Shown: positions 26,296 through 36,052 of the stretch, one piece after another
Position numbering within the stretch: position 1 is the stretch's first letter
How the letters are laid out: every line of letters starts with the position of its first letter
Origin: Halobaculum roseum
GTDB taxonomy: Archaea; Halobacteriota; Halobacteria; Halobacteriales; Haloferacaceae
Reading direction: 5' to 3'
Assembly (NCBI RefSeq): GCF_019880245.1
Contig: NZ_CP082286.1
Location: forward strand, 1,692,521 to 1,756,520
DNA: 64,000 bases
Translations under genes and position numbers: made by a program
The notes under the pieces: model-generated
The model's database searches: none
What the model saw: the letters and a program-made list of their open reading frames with translations, nothing else
Told to the model about the DNA's origin: nothing

Positions 26296-26392
26296 CGGTA
26301 ACGGGAACCCGGCTCCGCCGTTTCGCAACACTCATACCTTCCGATGGGTTACGATTGACTGTAGTCGGCGAAGAAGCGTCGGCGAACATGTC

Positions 26393-26466
26393 AGTCCATT
26401 GGGGTAGCCGGCCAATCCTGTTGCCTTCTGGGGGCAACGACCCTGGTTCGAATCCAGGATGGACTA
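26393..26466 (+). tRNA. tRNA-Gln (CTG)
   Basis: Acceptor AGTCCAT pairs with ATGGACT. The anticodon stem TTGCC/GGCAA encloses loop TTCTGGG with anticodon CTG. The T arm reads CCTGG-TTCGAAT-CCAGG, and the discriminator base is A. No intron. CCA is not encoded. Confidence 0.92.
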
Positions 26467-26516
26467 CTTCTCTTCACACGTTTCCCGTAGAACGAACAGG
26501 AACCGGTGTGTGGCGA

Positions 26517-26538
26517 TTTCCACACGAAACAGAGGGGT
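26517..26538 (+). repeat. Isolated ORB-like element far from the origin
   Basis: TTTCCACACGAAACAGAGGG plus GT differs from the right-arm ORB of the origin (3281) at the first base and at one position in the core, and lacks only the extended G-tract. It lies 51 nt after tRNA-Gln, in the 177-bp spacer before the CNNM gene. Confidence 0.6.
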
Positions 26539-26643
26539 CTCGTTCCGGTTGCCGTCCCCGTCCCATCCTCATCCCAGTCCCCGTCGCCATCGCGCCACCG
26601 CCGGCACCCGACTGATTTACGCACGGGGCAGTTTCCTCCGGAC

Positions 26644-28026
26644 ATGGTCACGTTCAGTACGCTCTCTCTTCCGGCGGTCGGCGGGGGGATCATCCTCGTG
26701 TTGCTCGCGTGTTCGGCGTTCTTCTCCAGCAGCGAGATCGCGATATTCAGCGTGGACCGCCACCGGGTCGGCCCGCTGGCCGAGACCGGCGGACGGGCGG
26801 GGACGATCCTGGAGGCGTTGCGCTCGGACCCTCACCGGCTGCTGGTGACGATCCTCGTCGGCAACAACGTCGTCAACATCGCGATGTCGTCGATCGCGAC
26901 GGCGATCCTGGTCGACGCGCTCCCGGCGGGGATCGCCGTGACGGTCGCGACGGTCGTGTTGACGGTGGTGGTGCTCGTGTTCGGCGAGATCGTCCCCAAG
27001 TCCTACGGCGTCGCCAACGCCGAGTCGTGGGCGCTCCGGACGGCGCCGACGCTCCGGCGGTTCCAGCGCGCCGCGGGGCCGGTGGTGACCGCCTTCGACG
27101 CCGTGACCCGCCGGCTGAGCGCGGCCATCGGCGGGGAGTCGGCGATCGAGGCGCCGTACGTCACCCGGGACGAACTGGCGGCGCTGGCGCGGACGGCCGA
27201 ACGCGGCGGCGGGATCGACGCGGGCGAGCGCGAGATGGTGGAGTCGGTGCTCCGCCTCCACGAGATCACCGCGGGGGACGTGATGGTCCCCCGTGAGAAC
27301 GTCGTCGCCGTCGACGCGAGCACGTCGATCCGCGACGCGGCGACGCTGGCGGCCGACGAGCGGGTGACGCGGCTTCCGGTGTTCGACGGCACGCTGGACC
27401 GCGTCCGAGGGATCGTCGATCTCCGCGACCTGGAGCGGACGCTCGCGCTCGACGAGTCGGTGTCCGTCGAGCGGCTCGCGACGCCGACGCTGTCGGTCTC
27501 GACCGGCGAGCCGATCGACACGCTGTTGACCCGGATGCAGGACGAGCGCGTCCGGATGGCGATGGTCGTGGCCGACGACGGCGCGGTCGTGGGGCTCGTG
27601 ACGGTGCAGGACGTGTTGGAGGAGGTGGTCGGCGACCTGTTCGACGTGGGCAGCGAGGCGAGCGTCCGCGCGGTCGCCGACGGCGTGATGGTCCGCGGCG
27701 ACGTGTTCCTCGACCGCCTCGACGCGGTCTTCGGCACCGCGCTCGCAGGCGACGCCCCGGCGGACGCCGGAACGCTCGCCGGCTACGTGTACCACCGGCT
27801 CGGGCGCGTCCCCCGCTCGGGCGAACGGATCGAGCTCGACGGCATCGCCGTGACCGTCGAGCAGATCGACGGCGAGCGCATCCGTCGGATGTTCGTCGAG
27901 CCGGACTACGGGGCGCTCGCCGCCGCGGCCGACGAGTCGGGGGCCGATGACGGCGTCGCCGAGCGTGCAGGAACGGACACGGATCCGACCGACGACGGGG
28001 TCGACGAACGCTCGCCGGAGGAGTAG
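26644..28026 (+). CDS. CNNM/CorC-type transporter (hemolysin-related)
   Basis: 460 aa. The DUF21 membrane domain (about 1-190) has four helices, with SSEIAIFS and IVGNNVVNIA-type motifs (ILVGNNVVNIAMSS). Two CBS domains (about 215-330, VMVPRENVVAVDAS then RVRMAMVVADDGAVVGLV) and a C-terminal CorC_HlyC domain follow. Members mediate or control Mg2+ or Na+ transport. The acidic tail after residue 430 is disordered. ATG 26644 was chosen since the domain starts there and TTTAC lies about 30 nt upstream. Confidence 0.88.
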   Translation: MVTFSTLSLPAVGGGIILVLLACSAFFSSSEIAIFSVDRHRVGPLAETGGRAGTILEALRSDPHRLLVTILVGNNVVNIAMSSIATAILVDALPAGIAVTVATVVLTVVVLVFGEIVPKSYGVANAESWALRTAPTLRRFQRAAGPVVTAFDAVTRRLSAAIGGESAIEAPYVTRDELAALARTAERGGGIDAGEREMVESVLRLHEITAGDVMVPRENVVAVDASTSIRDAATLAADERVTRLPVFDGTLDRVRGIVDLRDLERTLALDESVSVERLATPTLSVSTGEPIDTLLTRMQDERVRMAMVVADDGAVVGLVTVQDVLEEVVGDLFDVGSEASVRAVADGVMVRGDVFLDRLDAVFGTALAGDAPADAGTLAGYVYHRLGRVPRSGERIELDGIAVTVEQIDGERIRRMFVEPDYGALAAAADESGADDGVAERAGTDTDPTDDGVDERSPEE

Positions 28027-28076
28027 CCGGGACGACGCGGGAAACGCTCAATTGGCTCCACCTGGTCCGGACGCAC

Positions 28077-28697
28077 GTGGACGACAGACGGGCGATCCGC
28101 CGGGGGTACGACACCCTCGCGACGACGTTCGCCGAACGCGGCGAGGCCGGCGACCGGGAGACGCGCGTCTTCGAGGAGTTCTTCGGTTCGGGTCCGCCCT
28201 CGCCGCGCGTGCTCGACGCGGGCTGCGGACACGGGACGCCGGCGCTCCGCCGGGCCACCGACGGGGCGGAGGTCGTCGGGCTCGATCTCTCGCGGGAACT
28301 GCTCCGGATCGCGGCCGCCGCGTCGGCAGTCGCGCCCGTGCAGGGCGATCTGACCGCGCTTCCGTTCGCCGACGGGAGCTTCGGCGCCGTCGTCGCGCAT
28401 CGCTCGCTGATCCACGTCCCCCGGTCGGAGCGCGCGGCCGTCGCCGCCGAGTTCGCCCGCGTCCTCCGCCCCGACGGGCGCGTCCTCGTCTCGGAGGCGC
28501 CCGGGCCGTTCGAGCGGACGACCGACGACTGGCTCGGTCGCGGAGTCGAGATGACGTGGACGATGGCCGGCGCGGACGCGACGAGCGAACGGCTCCGGGA
28601 CGCCGGGTTCGAGATAACCGACCGGTGGGACGCCCCCGACCCCACGTCCGGGGACGACCCGAAGCCCGCCTTCGTCGCCGGTCGCTTGCGGGTGTGA
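28077..28697 (+). CDS. Class I SAM-dependent methyltransferase
   Basis: 206 aa. Motif I VLDAGCGHGTPAL (about 41-53), the acidic residue of motif II in VVGLDLS, and the post-motif region PFADGSFGAVVAHRSLIHV identify a Rossmann-type methyltransferase of the UbiE/Methyltransf_11 group. The start is GTG 28077. Substrate is unknown. It follows the CNNM gene by 50 bp on the same strand. Confidence 0.83.
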   Translation: MDDRRAIRRGYDTLATTFAERGEAGDRETRVFEEFFGSGPPSPRVLDAGCGHGTPALRRATDGAEVVGLDLSRELLRIAAAASAVAPVQGDLTALPFADGSFGAVVAHRSLIHVPRSERAAVAAEFARVLRPDGRVLVSEAPGPFERTTDDWLGRGVEMTWTMAGADATSERLRDAGFEITDRWDAPDPTSGDDPKPAFVAGRLRV

Positions 28698-28853
28698 ATC
28701 CCCGCAACGACCCCGAGACGAACAGAGGTAGATCGGCTGCGTCCGGGCGACGGCGGCGCACTCGGCGGTCGCCTCCGAGCGGACGCACCGGCCGGCTACG
28801 TCATACCGCAGTCAAGCAGGTTGTCCCCCCGTCGCCGTGTGCGTCCTCGCCCG

Positions 28854-29432
28854 CTACTTCCGCACGTCCAGCAGCGCCACGCGCTCGTGGACCACGTCCG
28901 CGAGCGACCCGGCCGTCGCCGCCAACTCGGTCTCGTCGATGTCGAAGTACTCGCAAACGAGGTCCTCGTCGTAGTCGCCGAGCGTGTCGGCCGCGGTCAA
29001 CAGGTCGCCGACGGCCGCGGCTGCCGCGGCTTCGTCGCCTGGGTGGTCGGGGTCGCCCTCGGCGGTGTCGGATCTCTCGGCGGTGCCGTCCGCGGCGTCC
29101 TCAGCGGCCCCGTCCCCGTCCTCTCGCTCGGCGGCGACGAGCACCACGACGGGTCCCTCGCCCTCGGACACGCCGAGGGTCAGCGCGCGGTCGATCTGCC
29201 GGCGGCCGGCGGCGTACAGCATGACCTCGACGCCGCGGTCGCGGGCGACGTTCTCGCCGCGCCCGAGGGCGCGGTCGGCCAGTTCGAGCGCTCGTTCGAG
29301 GTGTGCCCGGTCGACGACGTAGCGCGCGTCGAACGCCTGGACCGTACAGCCGGTCCCCTTGCCGATCCGGGTCAACTCGTCGAGGAACGCGTCGAGGTCG
29401 TCGATGGCCGCGACGCCGTCGACGAGCTTCAC
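28854..29432 (-). CDS. cgi121: KEOPS complex subunit Cgi121
   Basis: 192 aa. KEOPS makes the t6A37 modification of ANN-decoding tRNAs; Cgi121 binds the tRNA acceptor end and the Bud32 kinase. The fold is recognised from [20 protein letters not shown] and [18 protein letters not shown] near the middle. Haloarchaeal features include an acidic insert (about 105-145) that separates the two halves. Its ATG overlaps the hel308 stop by 4 nt, so it is translated with the helicase. Confidence 0.85.
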   Translation of the reverse strand: MKLVDGVAAIDDLDAFLDELTRIGKGTGCTVQAFDARYVVDRAHLERALELADRALGRGENVARDRGVEVMLYAAGRRQIDRALTLGVSEGEGPVVVLVAAEREDGDGAAEDAADGTAERSDTAEGDPDHPGDEAAAAAAVGDLLTAADTLGDYDEDLVCEYFDIDETELAATAGSLADVVHERVALLDVRK

Positions 29433-31924
29433 GAGAAATCACCGAAGGTTGCCTGTCCGCTTCCGTCCTCGTCGGTGTCGCTCCCGGCGGTCGCCGCCGC
29501 CGACGCGCTCGCGTCCTTCCGCACGCCCTCCATCGAGGGGTCCTGTCGGCCGACCGCCCGGAGGACGTTCTCGGCGGTCTTCTCGCGTCCGCGGAGCGCG
29601 CCGAGCACGACCGACTTGTCGGCCTCGCGCAGCTCCGCGCGGGTTTCGATGCCGGCCTCGAACAGCCGCCGGGCGCGCTTGCGACCGACGCCGCGCACGC
29701 CCGTCAGGTCGAGCAGCTCCTCGCGGACGCCGTCCTCGACGCGTTTCTTCGCCTCGCGGACGTCGAGCACCACGTCGAGGTCGAGCTCGTTCGCCAACTG
29801 CTCGGCCGCCCCGAGCAGCCACTCGGCGGTGTCGACCTTCCCGCGGATGTCGCCCGGGCCGACGCCGTAGCGCTCGGTGATGGTGTCCTCGTCCAGCTCG
29901 CTGGCCCAGTCCTCCAGCAGCCGGGCTGTCTTGAGCGCCGCCAGCCAGTCCTCGAACGCCACGTCCTCGAACTCCGAGGGGGCGTGCCCGAGGAACTCCT
30001 CCTCGCGCTCGTAGAACTGCTCCTCGTACGTCTCGCGGTCGCCCGACTTCAGGTACAGCTGGTACATGTCTGGCGTCCGCGCGACGAGGTGATACAGTCC
30101 GAGCGGGGTGATCGTGGGGCCGTCGTCCCTCTCTTCCTCGCCTCCCTCGCCGCTCTCGCCCTCGTCCGCAGTGGCGTCGCCCGCGCTGTCGTCCGCATCG
30201 CCGTCGGCGGCCGCGTCGCCGGCGACGAGGTCCTTTCCGGTGACGAAGCCGGCGTCCGCGGCGTCCTCAGGTACCTCGTCGTCCCCGGCGGGTCGGCTTC
30301 GGCGGGTCGCCGTCGTCGAGGCGACCGCGTCGGCGTCGGCCGGCTCGACGCCCTCGCGGAGCCCGTCGACGATCTCGGCGGCCGACATCGGGTCGAGGTA
30401 GAGCCGCGAGACGGTGTGGCCGATGCCCGTCGCGGTGAGGGTGCCGTCCTCGCGTTCGAGGAACTCGTTGGCCGCCAGGTACTCGAGCACGCGGTCGGTG
30501 ACCTCGGCGAGCCGGGCGTCGTCGCCCGTCTGGCTCGCGTACAGCGTCCGATCGAGGAACTCCAGCAGGCCCTCGCGCGTCGTCGCGAACCCGGAGGCGA
30601 CGGTCGCGAGGACGTGGGTCCGGAGCGCGGGCTCGGCGGCGAGCTTCGAGCGGACGTCCTCCGGCTCGGCCCAGACGTAGCGCTCGAACAGCTCGTCCAT
30701 CGTGTCGCGGTCCTTCGCCAGCAGAACGGCCTCGCCGTAGGGGTCGAGGCCGGGCCGGCCCGCGCGACCCATCATCTGGTGCACTTCGAGCGTGTCCAGC
30801 GGCTGCATCCCGCCGAACTCGCCGTCGTAGCGCTTCCAGTCGCGGACGATCACCCGGCGTGCTGGCGTGTTCACCCCCGCCGCGAGGGTGGGCGTCGCGC
30901 AGATGCACTTGACGAGGCGGTCGCGGAAGGCGTCCTCCACGAGGCTCCGGTGTTCGGCGGCGAGGCCGGCGTGATGGAAGGCGGCTCCCTTCCGGACGCA
31001 GTCGGCCAGATCGTCGGAGGTGTCGGTGTCGGACACGTCGCGGATGTCCTTCGCCAACCCCTCCAACTCCGCCTGCTCGTCGGGGTCGAGCCTGTTCGCG
31101 GTCACGTCCGCGAGACGCTTGGCCGCGCCCTCGGCGTTGCGCCGGGAGTTGACGAACACGAGCGAGGAGCCGCGCTGGCCGTCGACCTCCTCGTCGAGCG
31201 CGTCGGCGACGAGGGCGGCCGTCGGCTTTTGCCCCTTCCCGACGGGCACCTCGCGCTGGCTCCCGTCGTCGAAGTTGACGGCGTTGCCGTAGTGGACGCC
31301 CATCTTCAACTCGATGGGTCGCCAGTCGGACTCGACGAGCGCGGCGTCGAGCCAGTCAGCCACCTGGTCGGCGTTGCCGACGGTCGCCGAGAGCGCGACG
31401 ACCTGGAGATCGCGGTTGATCTTGCGGAGCTTCGCGAGCGTCACCTCGAGGGTCGGGCCGCGGCCGGAGTCGTCGACGAGGTGGACCTCGTCGGCGACGA
31501 CGCAGGTGAGGTCGTTCACCCACGGCGCGCCGTTGCGGACGAGCGAGTCGACCTTCTCGCTCGTGGCGACGATGATATCGCGGCTCGCGAGCCACTCCCC
31601 GTCGGACTGGTAGTTGCCGGTTGAGACGCCCACGTCGACGCCGAACTCTTCCCAGCGTTCGAACTCCGTTTTCTTCTCGCTGGCGAGCGCCCGGAGCGGG
31701 ACGATGTAGAGCGCCTTCCCGCCGCGCGCGACCGCCGAGAGCATCGCTAACTCGGCGATGAGCGTCTTCCCCGATGCGGTCGGCACCGAGGCGACGACGC
31801 TCTCGCCGTCGGCGACGCCCGCCTCGACGGCGGCCGTCTGCGGCGGGTAGAACTCCTCGATCCCCTCCGCCTCCAGCGCCTCGGGGACGCCGTCGGGCAG
31901 GGTCGAGAGATCGGAGGGTCTCAT
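29429..31924 (-). CDS. hel308: ATP-dependent 3'-5' DNA helicase Hel308
   Basis: 831 aa. Motif I is PTASGKT (about 47-53), motif II is DEVH, motif III is ALSATVGN, motif VI is [10 protein letters not shown], and a C-terminal HhH region reads [19 protein letters not shown]. Hel308 unwinds lagging-strand forks and aids recombination at stalled forks. Two additions stand out: an acidic insert of about 70 residues near 530-600 and a C-terminal QATFGDFS that resembles a PCNA-interacting motif. A TTTAAA box 26 nt upstream of the ATG indicates a leaderless transcript. Confidence 0.93.
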   Translation of the reverse strand: MRPSDLSTLPDGVPEALEAEGIEEFYPPQTAAVEAGVADGESVVASVPTASGKTLIAELAMLSAVARGGKALYIVPLRALASEKKTEFERWEEFGVDVGVSTGNYQSDGEWLASRDIIVATSEKVDSLVRNGAPWVNDLTCVVADEVHLVDDSGRGPTLEVTLAKLRKINRDLQVVALSATVGNADQVADWLDAALVESDWRPIELKMGVHYGNAVNFDDGSQREVPVGKGQKPTAALVADALDEEVDGQRGSSLVFVNSRRNAEGAAKRLADVTANRLDPDEQAELEGLAKDIRDVSDTDTSDDLADCVRKGAAFHHAGLAAEHRSLVEDAFRDRLVKCICATPTLAAGVNTPARRVIVRDWKRYDGEFGGMQPLDTLEVHQMMGRAGRPGLDPYGEAVLLAKDRDTMDELFERYVWAEPEDVRSKLAAEPALRTHVLATVASGFATTREGLLEFLDRTLYASQTGDDARLAEVTDRVLEYLAANEFLEREDGTLTATGIGHTVSRLYLDPMSAAEIVDGLREGVEPADADAVASTTATRRSRPAGDDEVPEDAADAGFVTGKDLVAGDAAADGDADDSAGDATADEGESGEGGEEERDDGPTITPLGLYHLVARTPDMYQLYLKSGDRETYEEQFYEREEEFLGHAPSEFEDVAFEDWLAALKTARLLEDWASELDEDTITERYGVGPGDIRGKVDTAEWLLGAAEQLANELDLDVVLDVREAKKRVEDGVREELLDLTGVRGVGRKRARRLFEAGIETRAELREADKSVVLGALRGREKTAENVLRAVGRQDPSMEGVRKDASASAAATAGSDTDEDGSGQATFGDFS

Positions 31925-31949
31925 TGCCCGTGGTAGCGGGGTTCTCGGA

Positions 31950-31955
31950 TTTAAA
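31950..31955 (-). promoter_or_regulatory. TATA box of the hel308-cgi121 operon
   Basis: TTTAAA (palindromic in this core) lies 26-31 nt before the hel308 ATG at 31924, the spacing of a leaderless transcript. Confidence 0.5.
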
Positions 31956-31987
31956 CTGTCGGAGCGAGCCTCGCCGGCGGTCGGGCG

Positions 31988-32770
31988 TCAGGGGCCGTGC
32001 TCGGCGTCGGGGTCGGCCGGCCGGTCCGACTCGCAGGCGCCGTCGAGACAGCGCACGCCGGTCGCGGTCTCGAACCGGGGGAGGCCGCAGGCGCACTCGC
32101 CCGCGAACACGCCCGCGGGCACCGAGAACGCCGTCTCGCAGTCGGGGTAGCCGTCACAGCCGAGGAACGCCCGGCCGCGGTGCTCGCGGACCCGGAGGTC
32201 GCGCCCGCAGTCGGGGCAGTCGAAGCGGCGGTCGAGGACGCCGCGGACGGCCTCGGTCAGCGAGTCGCACGCGTAGTCGATACACAGGTCCAGCGACTCG
32301 CCGCGCTCGACGGTCATCGTCGGGAGCCCGCAGTCGTCACAGGCCGCGTCGTCGCGGACCGTCGCGCCCGACGGGAGCCCGTAGGAGTCGCCGCACCCGA
32401 GACAGACCACGTCGCCGCCGGCGCGCACCATCGCCGCGCCACAGCCGGGGGCCGGGCACTCGCCGACGGGAACGCCGGCGGCGCCGACCGGCAGCTCCAC
32501 CACCTCGCCCGCGTCGTGCGATCGGACCGAGAGGGTCCGCCCGGCGTCGTGGGCCGTGACGGCGAAGCCGTCGTCGTCGGCCTCGACGGTCAGCGAGTCC
32601 GGGCGGGTCAACCACGTGACCGGCTGGTACCCCGATCGGTCGTGAACGAGGACGGTACGGTCGGGTTTGGCGAGGACGACCACGCGCCCGCGCTGGGTGC
32701 GCTCGTCGCCGGTCGTCGTCTCGAAGCTGGTGGTGCAGTCGCCCGCGAGGACGGTTGCGGTCTCCGGCAT
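31988..32770 (-). CDS. NucS N-terminal-like domain fused to topoisomerase-type zinc fingers
   Basis: 260 aa. The first ~90 residues match the N-terminal DNA-binding domain of the EndoMS/NucS nuclease family (VLAGDCTTSFETTTGDERTQ, RVVVLAKPDRTVLVHD). The catalytic C-terminal nuclease domain is absent. Several Cys4 units follow instead: CPAPGC/CLGCG, CDDCG, FDCPDCGRDLRVREHRGRAF-LGCDGYPDC (topoisomerase IA-type zinc finger) and CACG. It is probably a DNA-binding accessory protein. The gene sits between two Ski2-family helicase genes, which supports a DNA metabolism role. Confidence 0.75.
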   Translation of the reverse strand: MPETATVLAGDCTTSFETTTGDERTQRGRVVVLAKPDRTVLVHDRSGYQPVTWLTRPDSLTVEADDDGFAVTAHDAGRTLSVRSHDAGEVVELPVGAAGVPVGECPAPGCGAAMVRAGGDVVCLGCGDSYGLPSGATVRDDAACDDCGLPTMTVERGESLDLCIDYACDSLTEAVRGVLDRRFDCPDCGRDLRVREHRGRAFLGCDGYPDCETAFSVPAGVFAGECACGLPRFETATGVRCLDGACESDRPADPDAEHGP

Positions 32771-32915
32771 GGGGTCGGTGGTGCCGTCACCCTACTTGGA
32801 CTCTCGCAGCGATGTGTGGGGACGGAGTGGGGACGGTGACGGGGCGGCGGCCTGGCGGCGCGGGCCGGCGACACGGGCCGGAACGCCCATCCCCCAGCCC
32901 GAGCATCGTAGGGGT

Positions 32916-33767
32916 ATGTCCGAATCGTCCGACAGCGACGCTCCGGAAGCGGCTGACGGGACCGACTCCCCCCAGGTCACCGACTCGGCGAACACGAGCG
33001 ACTCCTCGACGGCCGACCGCCCCGACTCCGCGCCGGGAACCGTCCAGACGGAGGCGGGAACCGCCGCGTCCGTCGTCGTCTGTTTCGACATGGACGGCGT
33101 CCTCGTCGACTCCGAGGACTACTGGCACGTCGCCGAGCGCGAGGAGATCCTCCCGCGGGTGCTCGCCGACGGTTCTCGGACTCCCGACCTCGACGAGGTA
33201 ACGGGGATGTACTACGGCGAGATCTACGACTACCTCGCCGAGCACTACGAGGTGGTCGTCGACAAGGACGCGTTCATGTCGCTGTACGAGGAGACCGCGG
33301 AATCGATCTACGGCGAGCGCGTCGAGCTGTTGGCGGGCGCCCGGGAGTTCGTCGCCGACCTCCGGGGCGAGGGGGTGCCGGTCGCGCTCGTCTCGTCGTC
33401 GCCGCGCGACTGGATCGAGACGGTCCTCGACCGCTTCGACCTCGAGTTCGACCTGATCGCGCCTGCCGAGGAGTTCGACGGTCCGGGTAAACCCGAGCCA
33501 GGGCTGTACGAGGCGGCGATCCGCGATCTCGGCGGAACGGTCGACCGGGCGGTCGCGATCGAGGACTCCGCGAACGGGGTACTCGCGGCCGCCCGCTCGG
33601 GCGCGTACACGATCGCCGTCCGCGACGACCACAACCGCGACAGCGACCTCTCGCCCGCGGACGAGGTCGTCGACCGGGAGGACCCGGCGGCGCTGTACGA
33701 GGCCGTGCGTCACTCGACGCGGACGATCCGTGAGTCCGTCTCGGGCAACAGCGGCAACTCGGGGTAG
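32916..33767 (+). CDS. HAD-superfamily hydrolase (phosphoglycolate phosphatase-like)
   Basis: 283 aa. After a disordered Ser/Asp/Thr-rich N-terminus of about 50 residues comes motif I CFDMDGVLVDSE (nucleophile Asp, general acid Asp). Motif II is the SSS in ALVSSSP, motif III is K in GPGKPEPG, and motif IV is IEDSANG. The set fits beta-phosphoglucomutase/phosphoglycolate phosphatase-like HADs. ATG 32916 is favoured, with GGGG just upstream. Its last 58 bp overlap the 3' end of the convergent helicase gene. Confidence 0.85.
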   Translation: MSESSDSDAPEAADGTDSPQVTDSANTSDSSTADRPDSAPGTVQTEAGTAASVVVCFDMDGVLVDSEDYWHVAEREEILPRVLADGSRTPDLDEVTGMYYGEIYDYLAEHYEVVVDKDAFMSLYEETAESIYGERVELLAGAREFVADLRGEGVPVALVSSSPRDWIETVLDRFDLEFDLIAPAEEFDGPGKPEPGLYEAAIRDLGGTVDRAVAIEDSANGVLAAARSGAYTIAVRDDHNRDSDLSPADEVVDREDPAALYEAVRHSTRTIRESVSGNSGNSG

Positions 33768-36052
33768 ACGACCTCCACCTCGTAGCGCAGCTCCGTCTCG
33801 CCGGGCGCGCCGAACACGCCCACCGGGACGGTCGTCTCGTCGCTGAGGTACAGCGTCTTCTCGGTCATCTCGACCCCGTTGGCGGTGACGCGGATCCCGG
33901 CGCGGGCGGGTCCGCCGACGTTGCGCACGGTCACCTCGAGCACCTCGTTCTCGCCGACGCCGATCGAGTCGGGGACCGTTCCCCACTCGACGACGGCGTT
34001 CGGGAGGTCCTCGGCCTGCCGGAGCACGCGCTCGGCGACGCCCTCCGAGAGCCCCGCGCGCGTGAGCCGGTCGGCGCCCGCGGCGACCACGTCGGCGGGC
34101 GCGGTGAGGCCCCCCGCCGACAGCGACTCCGCGCGCCCCTCGCCGACGCCCTCGATGGCGGTGAGGCCGACGGCCTCGCGCTTGACGCCGTGTTCGACCC
34201 TGGCTTCGACCCGGCGCACGAGGTTTGCGGCCCGGGGGCCCGCGACGGCGTCGGCGAACTCCCGCAGCGCCGCGAGCAGGCGCAGCGCGTTCTGCTTGAT
34301 GATCCACGCGTCCGAGCGCAGGTCCGAGGGGACCGAGCCGCGGACGGCGCCGTGGAGGATCGCGAGCACCTTCCGGTTGCCGCCCTCCAGGTCCGTCTCC
34401 ACGTCCGAGAGCACGCGGTCGACGGCGTCGGCCTCCGAGGAGCGCGAGGAGGCGGAGTCGAACTCGGCCGCCGAGGCGACGACCCGCAGGACGGCGTCCT
34501 CGTCGATCGCCTCGCGGTCGGCCAGATCGGCGAACCGCTCGGCCGTCTCCATGCGGAGGTAGTACTTCGAGGCGAGCCGGCCGATCGTGGTCGCCTCGAT
34601 CCCCAGTCGCTCGTCGGTCTCGACGAACCCGCGGTCGACCAGCGAGTTCAGCGTGTCGCGGACGCGGTCGCGGATCCCCTCGAAGTCGTACGCGTCGGGC
34701 TTCGTCCCCGCCCTGACGTAGTAGAAGGTCGTCTCCAGCCAGTCCATCACGTCGTCGAGCCCCGAGATCGTCCCCAGCGCGATCTCGGCGTTCAGGTGCG
34801 AATCGAGATCCTCGGCGAGCCGCGACTCGATCTCCTTGCCCTCGCGAAGCAGTGTCCGGTACTTGTCGGCGTCCGAGCGGTCGCAGACCACCCAGCCGTA
34901 CCCCACGTCGTCGTACCCCGGCCGGCCGGCGCGCCCGAGCATCTGGAGCACGTCGAGCGGGCTGATGTCGACTTCGCCCTCCAGCGGGTCGTGATACTTC
35001 GTGTCCCGGATGACGACACAGCGGGCGGGGAGGTTCACGCCCCACGCGAGCGTCGAGGTCGAGAAGAGCAGCTGGATCTTCCCCTCCTTGAACCACCGCT
35101 CGACGCGGTCCTTGTCGTTCTTCGAGAGGCCGGCGTGGTGGAACGCGACGCCGTCGACGACCGAGTGGCGCAGCGTGTCGTTGTCGAGCTCCTTGGCGGC
35201 GTTGTGGAAGTCGTAGTCGCCGCGGGCGCCCATCTCGAGGTCGCGCTCGCCGACCTCGTCGCGGGCCTTCTTGGCGGCCATCACGGTGTCCTGGCGCGAG
35301 GAGACGAACACGAGCGCCTGCCCCTCCTCGCGGATGTGCGGTTCGGCGAGGTCGAGCGCCCGGTACAGGCGGCGGTACTTGTCGGCGAAGGAGTTGTCGC
35401 CGTGAGTGTACGTCTTCACGCCGGTCTCCAGGTCGACGGGGCGGTACTCGTCGCCGAACTCGAAGGTCGTCTCGGGCGGCGCGTCGAGCCACTCGGCCAC
35501 GTCGCCGACGTTGGGCATCGTCGCCGACAGCGCGACGACGCGGGGGTCGCAGATGCGGCGCAGGCGCGAGACGGTCACTTCGAGGACGGCGCCGCGCTTG
35601 TCGGAGTCGAGCAGGTGGACTTCGTCGATGACACAGCAGTCAACGTCGTTGATGAAGTCGTAGCGGGCGGACTCGTGTTTGCGCGTCGCCGAGTCGGTCT
35701 TCTCGGGCGTCATCACGAGGATGTCGGCGCGCTCGGCGCGGCGGGGGTTGAGGTCGCGCTCGCCGGTGACGACGTACACGGAGTAGCCCAGCTCCTCGAA
35801 GCGGTCCCACTCGGCCTCCTTCTCGTTGGTGAGCGCACGGAGGGGCGCGATGAAGAGGGCGGTGCCGTCGTTCTCGAGCGTCTCACAGATCGCGAGCTCG
35901 GCGAGGGCGGTCTTGCCGGAGGCGGTGGGCGCGGCCGCGACGACGTTCTCGTCGCGTTCGAGGATGGCCGGCAGCGCCTCCCGCTGCATGCGGTTGAACT
36001 CCTCGAACCCGAACGCGTCGGCGAACTTCGGGACGGCGTCTGCGACTTTCAT
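33710..36052 (-). CDS. Ski2-family DEAD/DEAH helicase
   Basis: 780 aa, related to but distinct from the Hel308 in this window. Motif I is PTASGKT, motif II is DEVH, motif III is ALSATMPN and motif VI is QMLGRAGRPGYD. The C-terminal half contains a Sec63/Brr2-type helical domain, then an HhH segment (LTAIEGVGEGRAESLSAGGL) and a ~90-residue Ig-like C-terminal domain (VLEVTVRNVGGPARAGIRV). Role in RNA or DNA unwinding is unknown. It overlaps the HAD gene tail to tail by 58 bp. Confidence 0.87.
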   Translation of the reverse strand: MKVADAVPKFADAFGFEEFNRMQREALPAILERDENVVAAAPTASGKTALAELAICETLENDGTALFIAPLRALTNEKEAEWDRFEELGYSVYVVTGERDLNPRRAERADILVMTPEKTDSATRKHESARYDFINDVDCCVIDEVHLLDSDKRGAVLEVTVSRLRRICDPRVVALSATMPNVGDVAEWLDAPPETTFEFGDEYRPVDLETGVKTYTHGDNSFADKYRRLYRALDLAEPHIREEGQALVFVSSRQDTVMAAKKARDEVGERDLEMGARGDYDFHNAAKELDNDTLRHSVVDGVAFHHAGLSKNDKDRVERWFKEGKIQLLFSTSTLAWGVNLPARCVVIRDTKYHDPLEGEVDISPLDVLQMLGRAGRPGYDDVGYGWVVCDRSDADKYRTLLREGKEIESRLAEDLDSHLNAEIALGTISGLDDVMDWLETTFYYVRAGTKPDAYDFEGIRDRVRDTLNSLVDRGFVETDERLGIEATTIGRLASKYYLRMETAERFADLADREAIDEDAVLRVVASAAEFDSASSRSSEADAVDRVLSDVETDLEGGNRKVLAILHGAVRGSVPSDLRSDAWIIKQNALRLLAALREFADAVAGPRAANLVRRVEARVEHGVKREAVGLTAIEGVGEGRAESLSAGGLTAPADVVAAGADRLTRAGLSEGVAERVLRQAEDLPNAVVEWGTVPDSIGVGENEVLEVTVRNVGGPARAGIRVTANGVEMTEKTLYLSDETTVPVGVFGAPGETELRYEVEVVYPELPLLPETDSRIVRVE

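Noticed and set aside
24710..26600. Integrated element bounded by direct repeats of the tRNA-Gln 3' end
   Set aside because: I found no second copy of the tRNA-Gln 3' end upstream and no integrase gene, so there is no evidence of att sites within the window.
29303..31624. 773-codon plus-strand frame opposite hel308
   Set aside because: Antisense shadow of a well conserved helicase.
32787..35492. Very long open frame (901 codons) opposite the HAD gene and through the helicase gene
   Set aside because: It is a shadow caused by high GC; the translation is Arg/Gly-rich with no domains, while the overlapping frames encode recognisable proteins.
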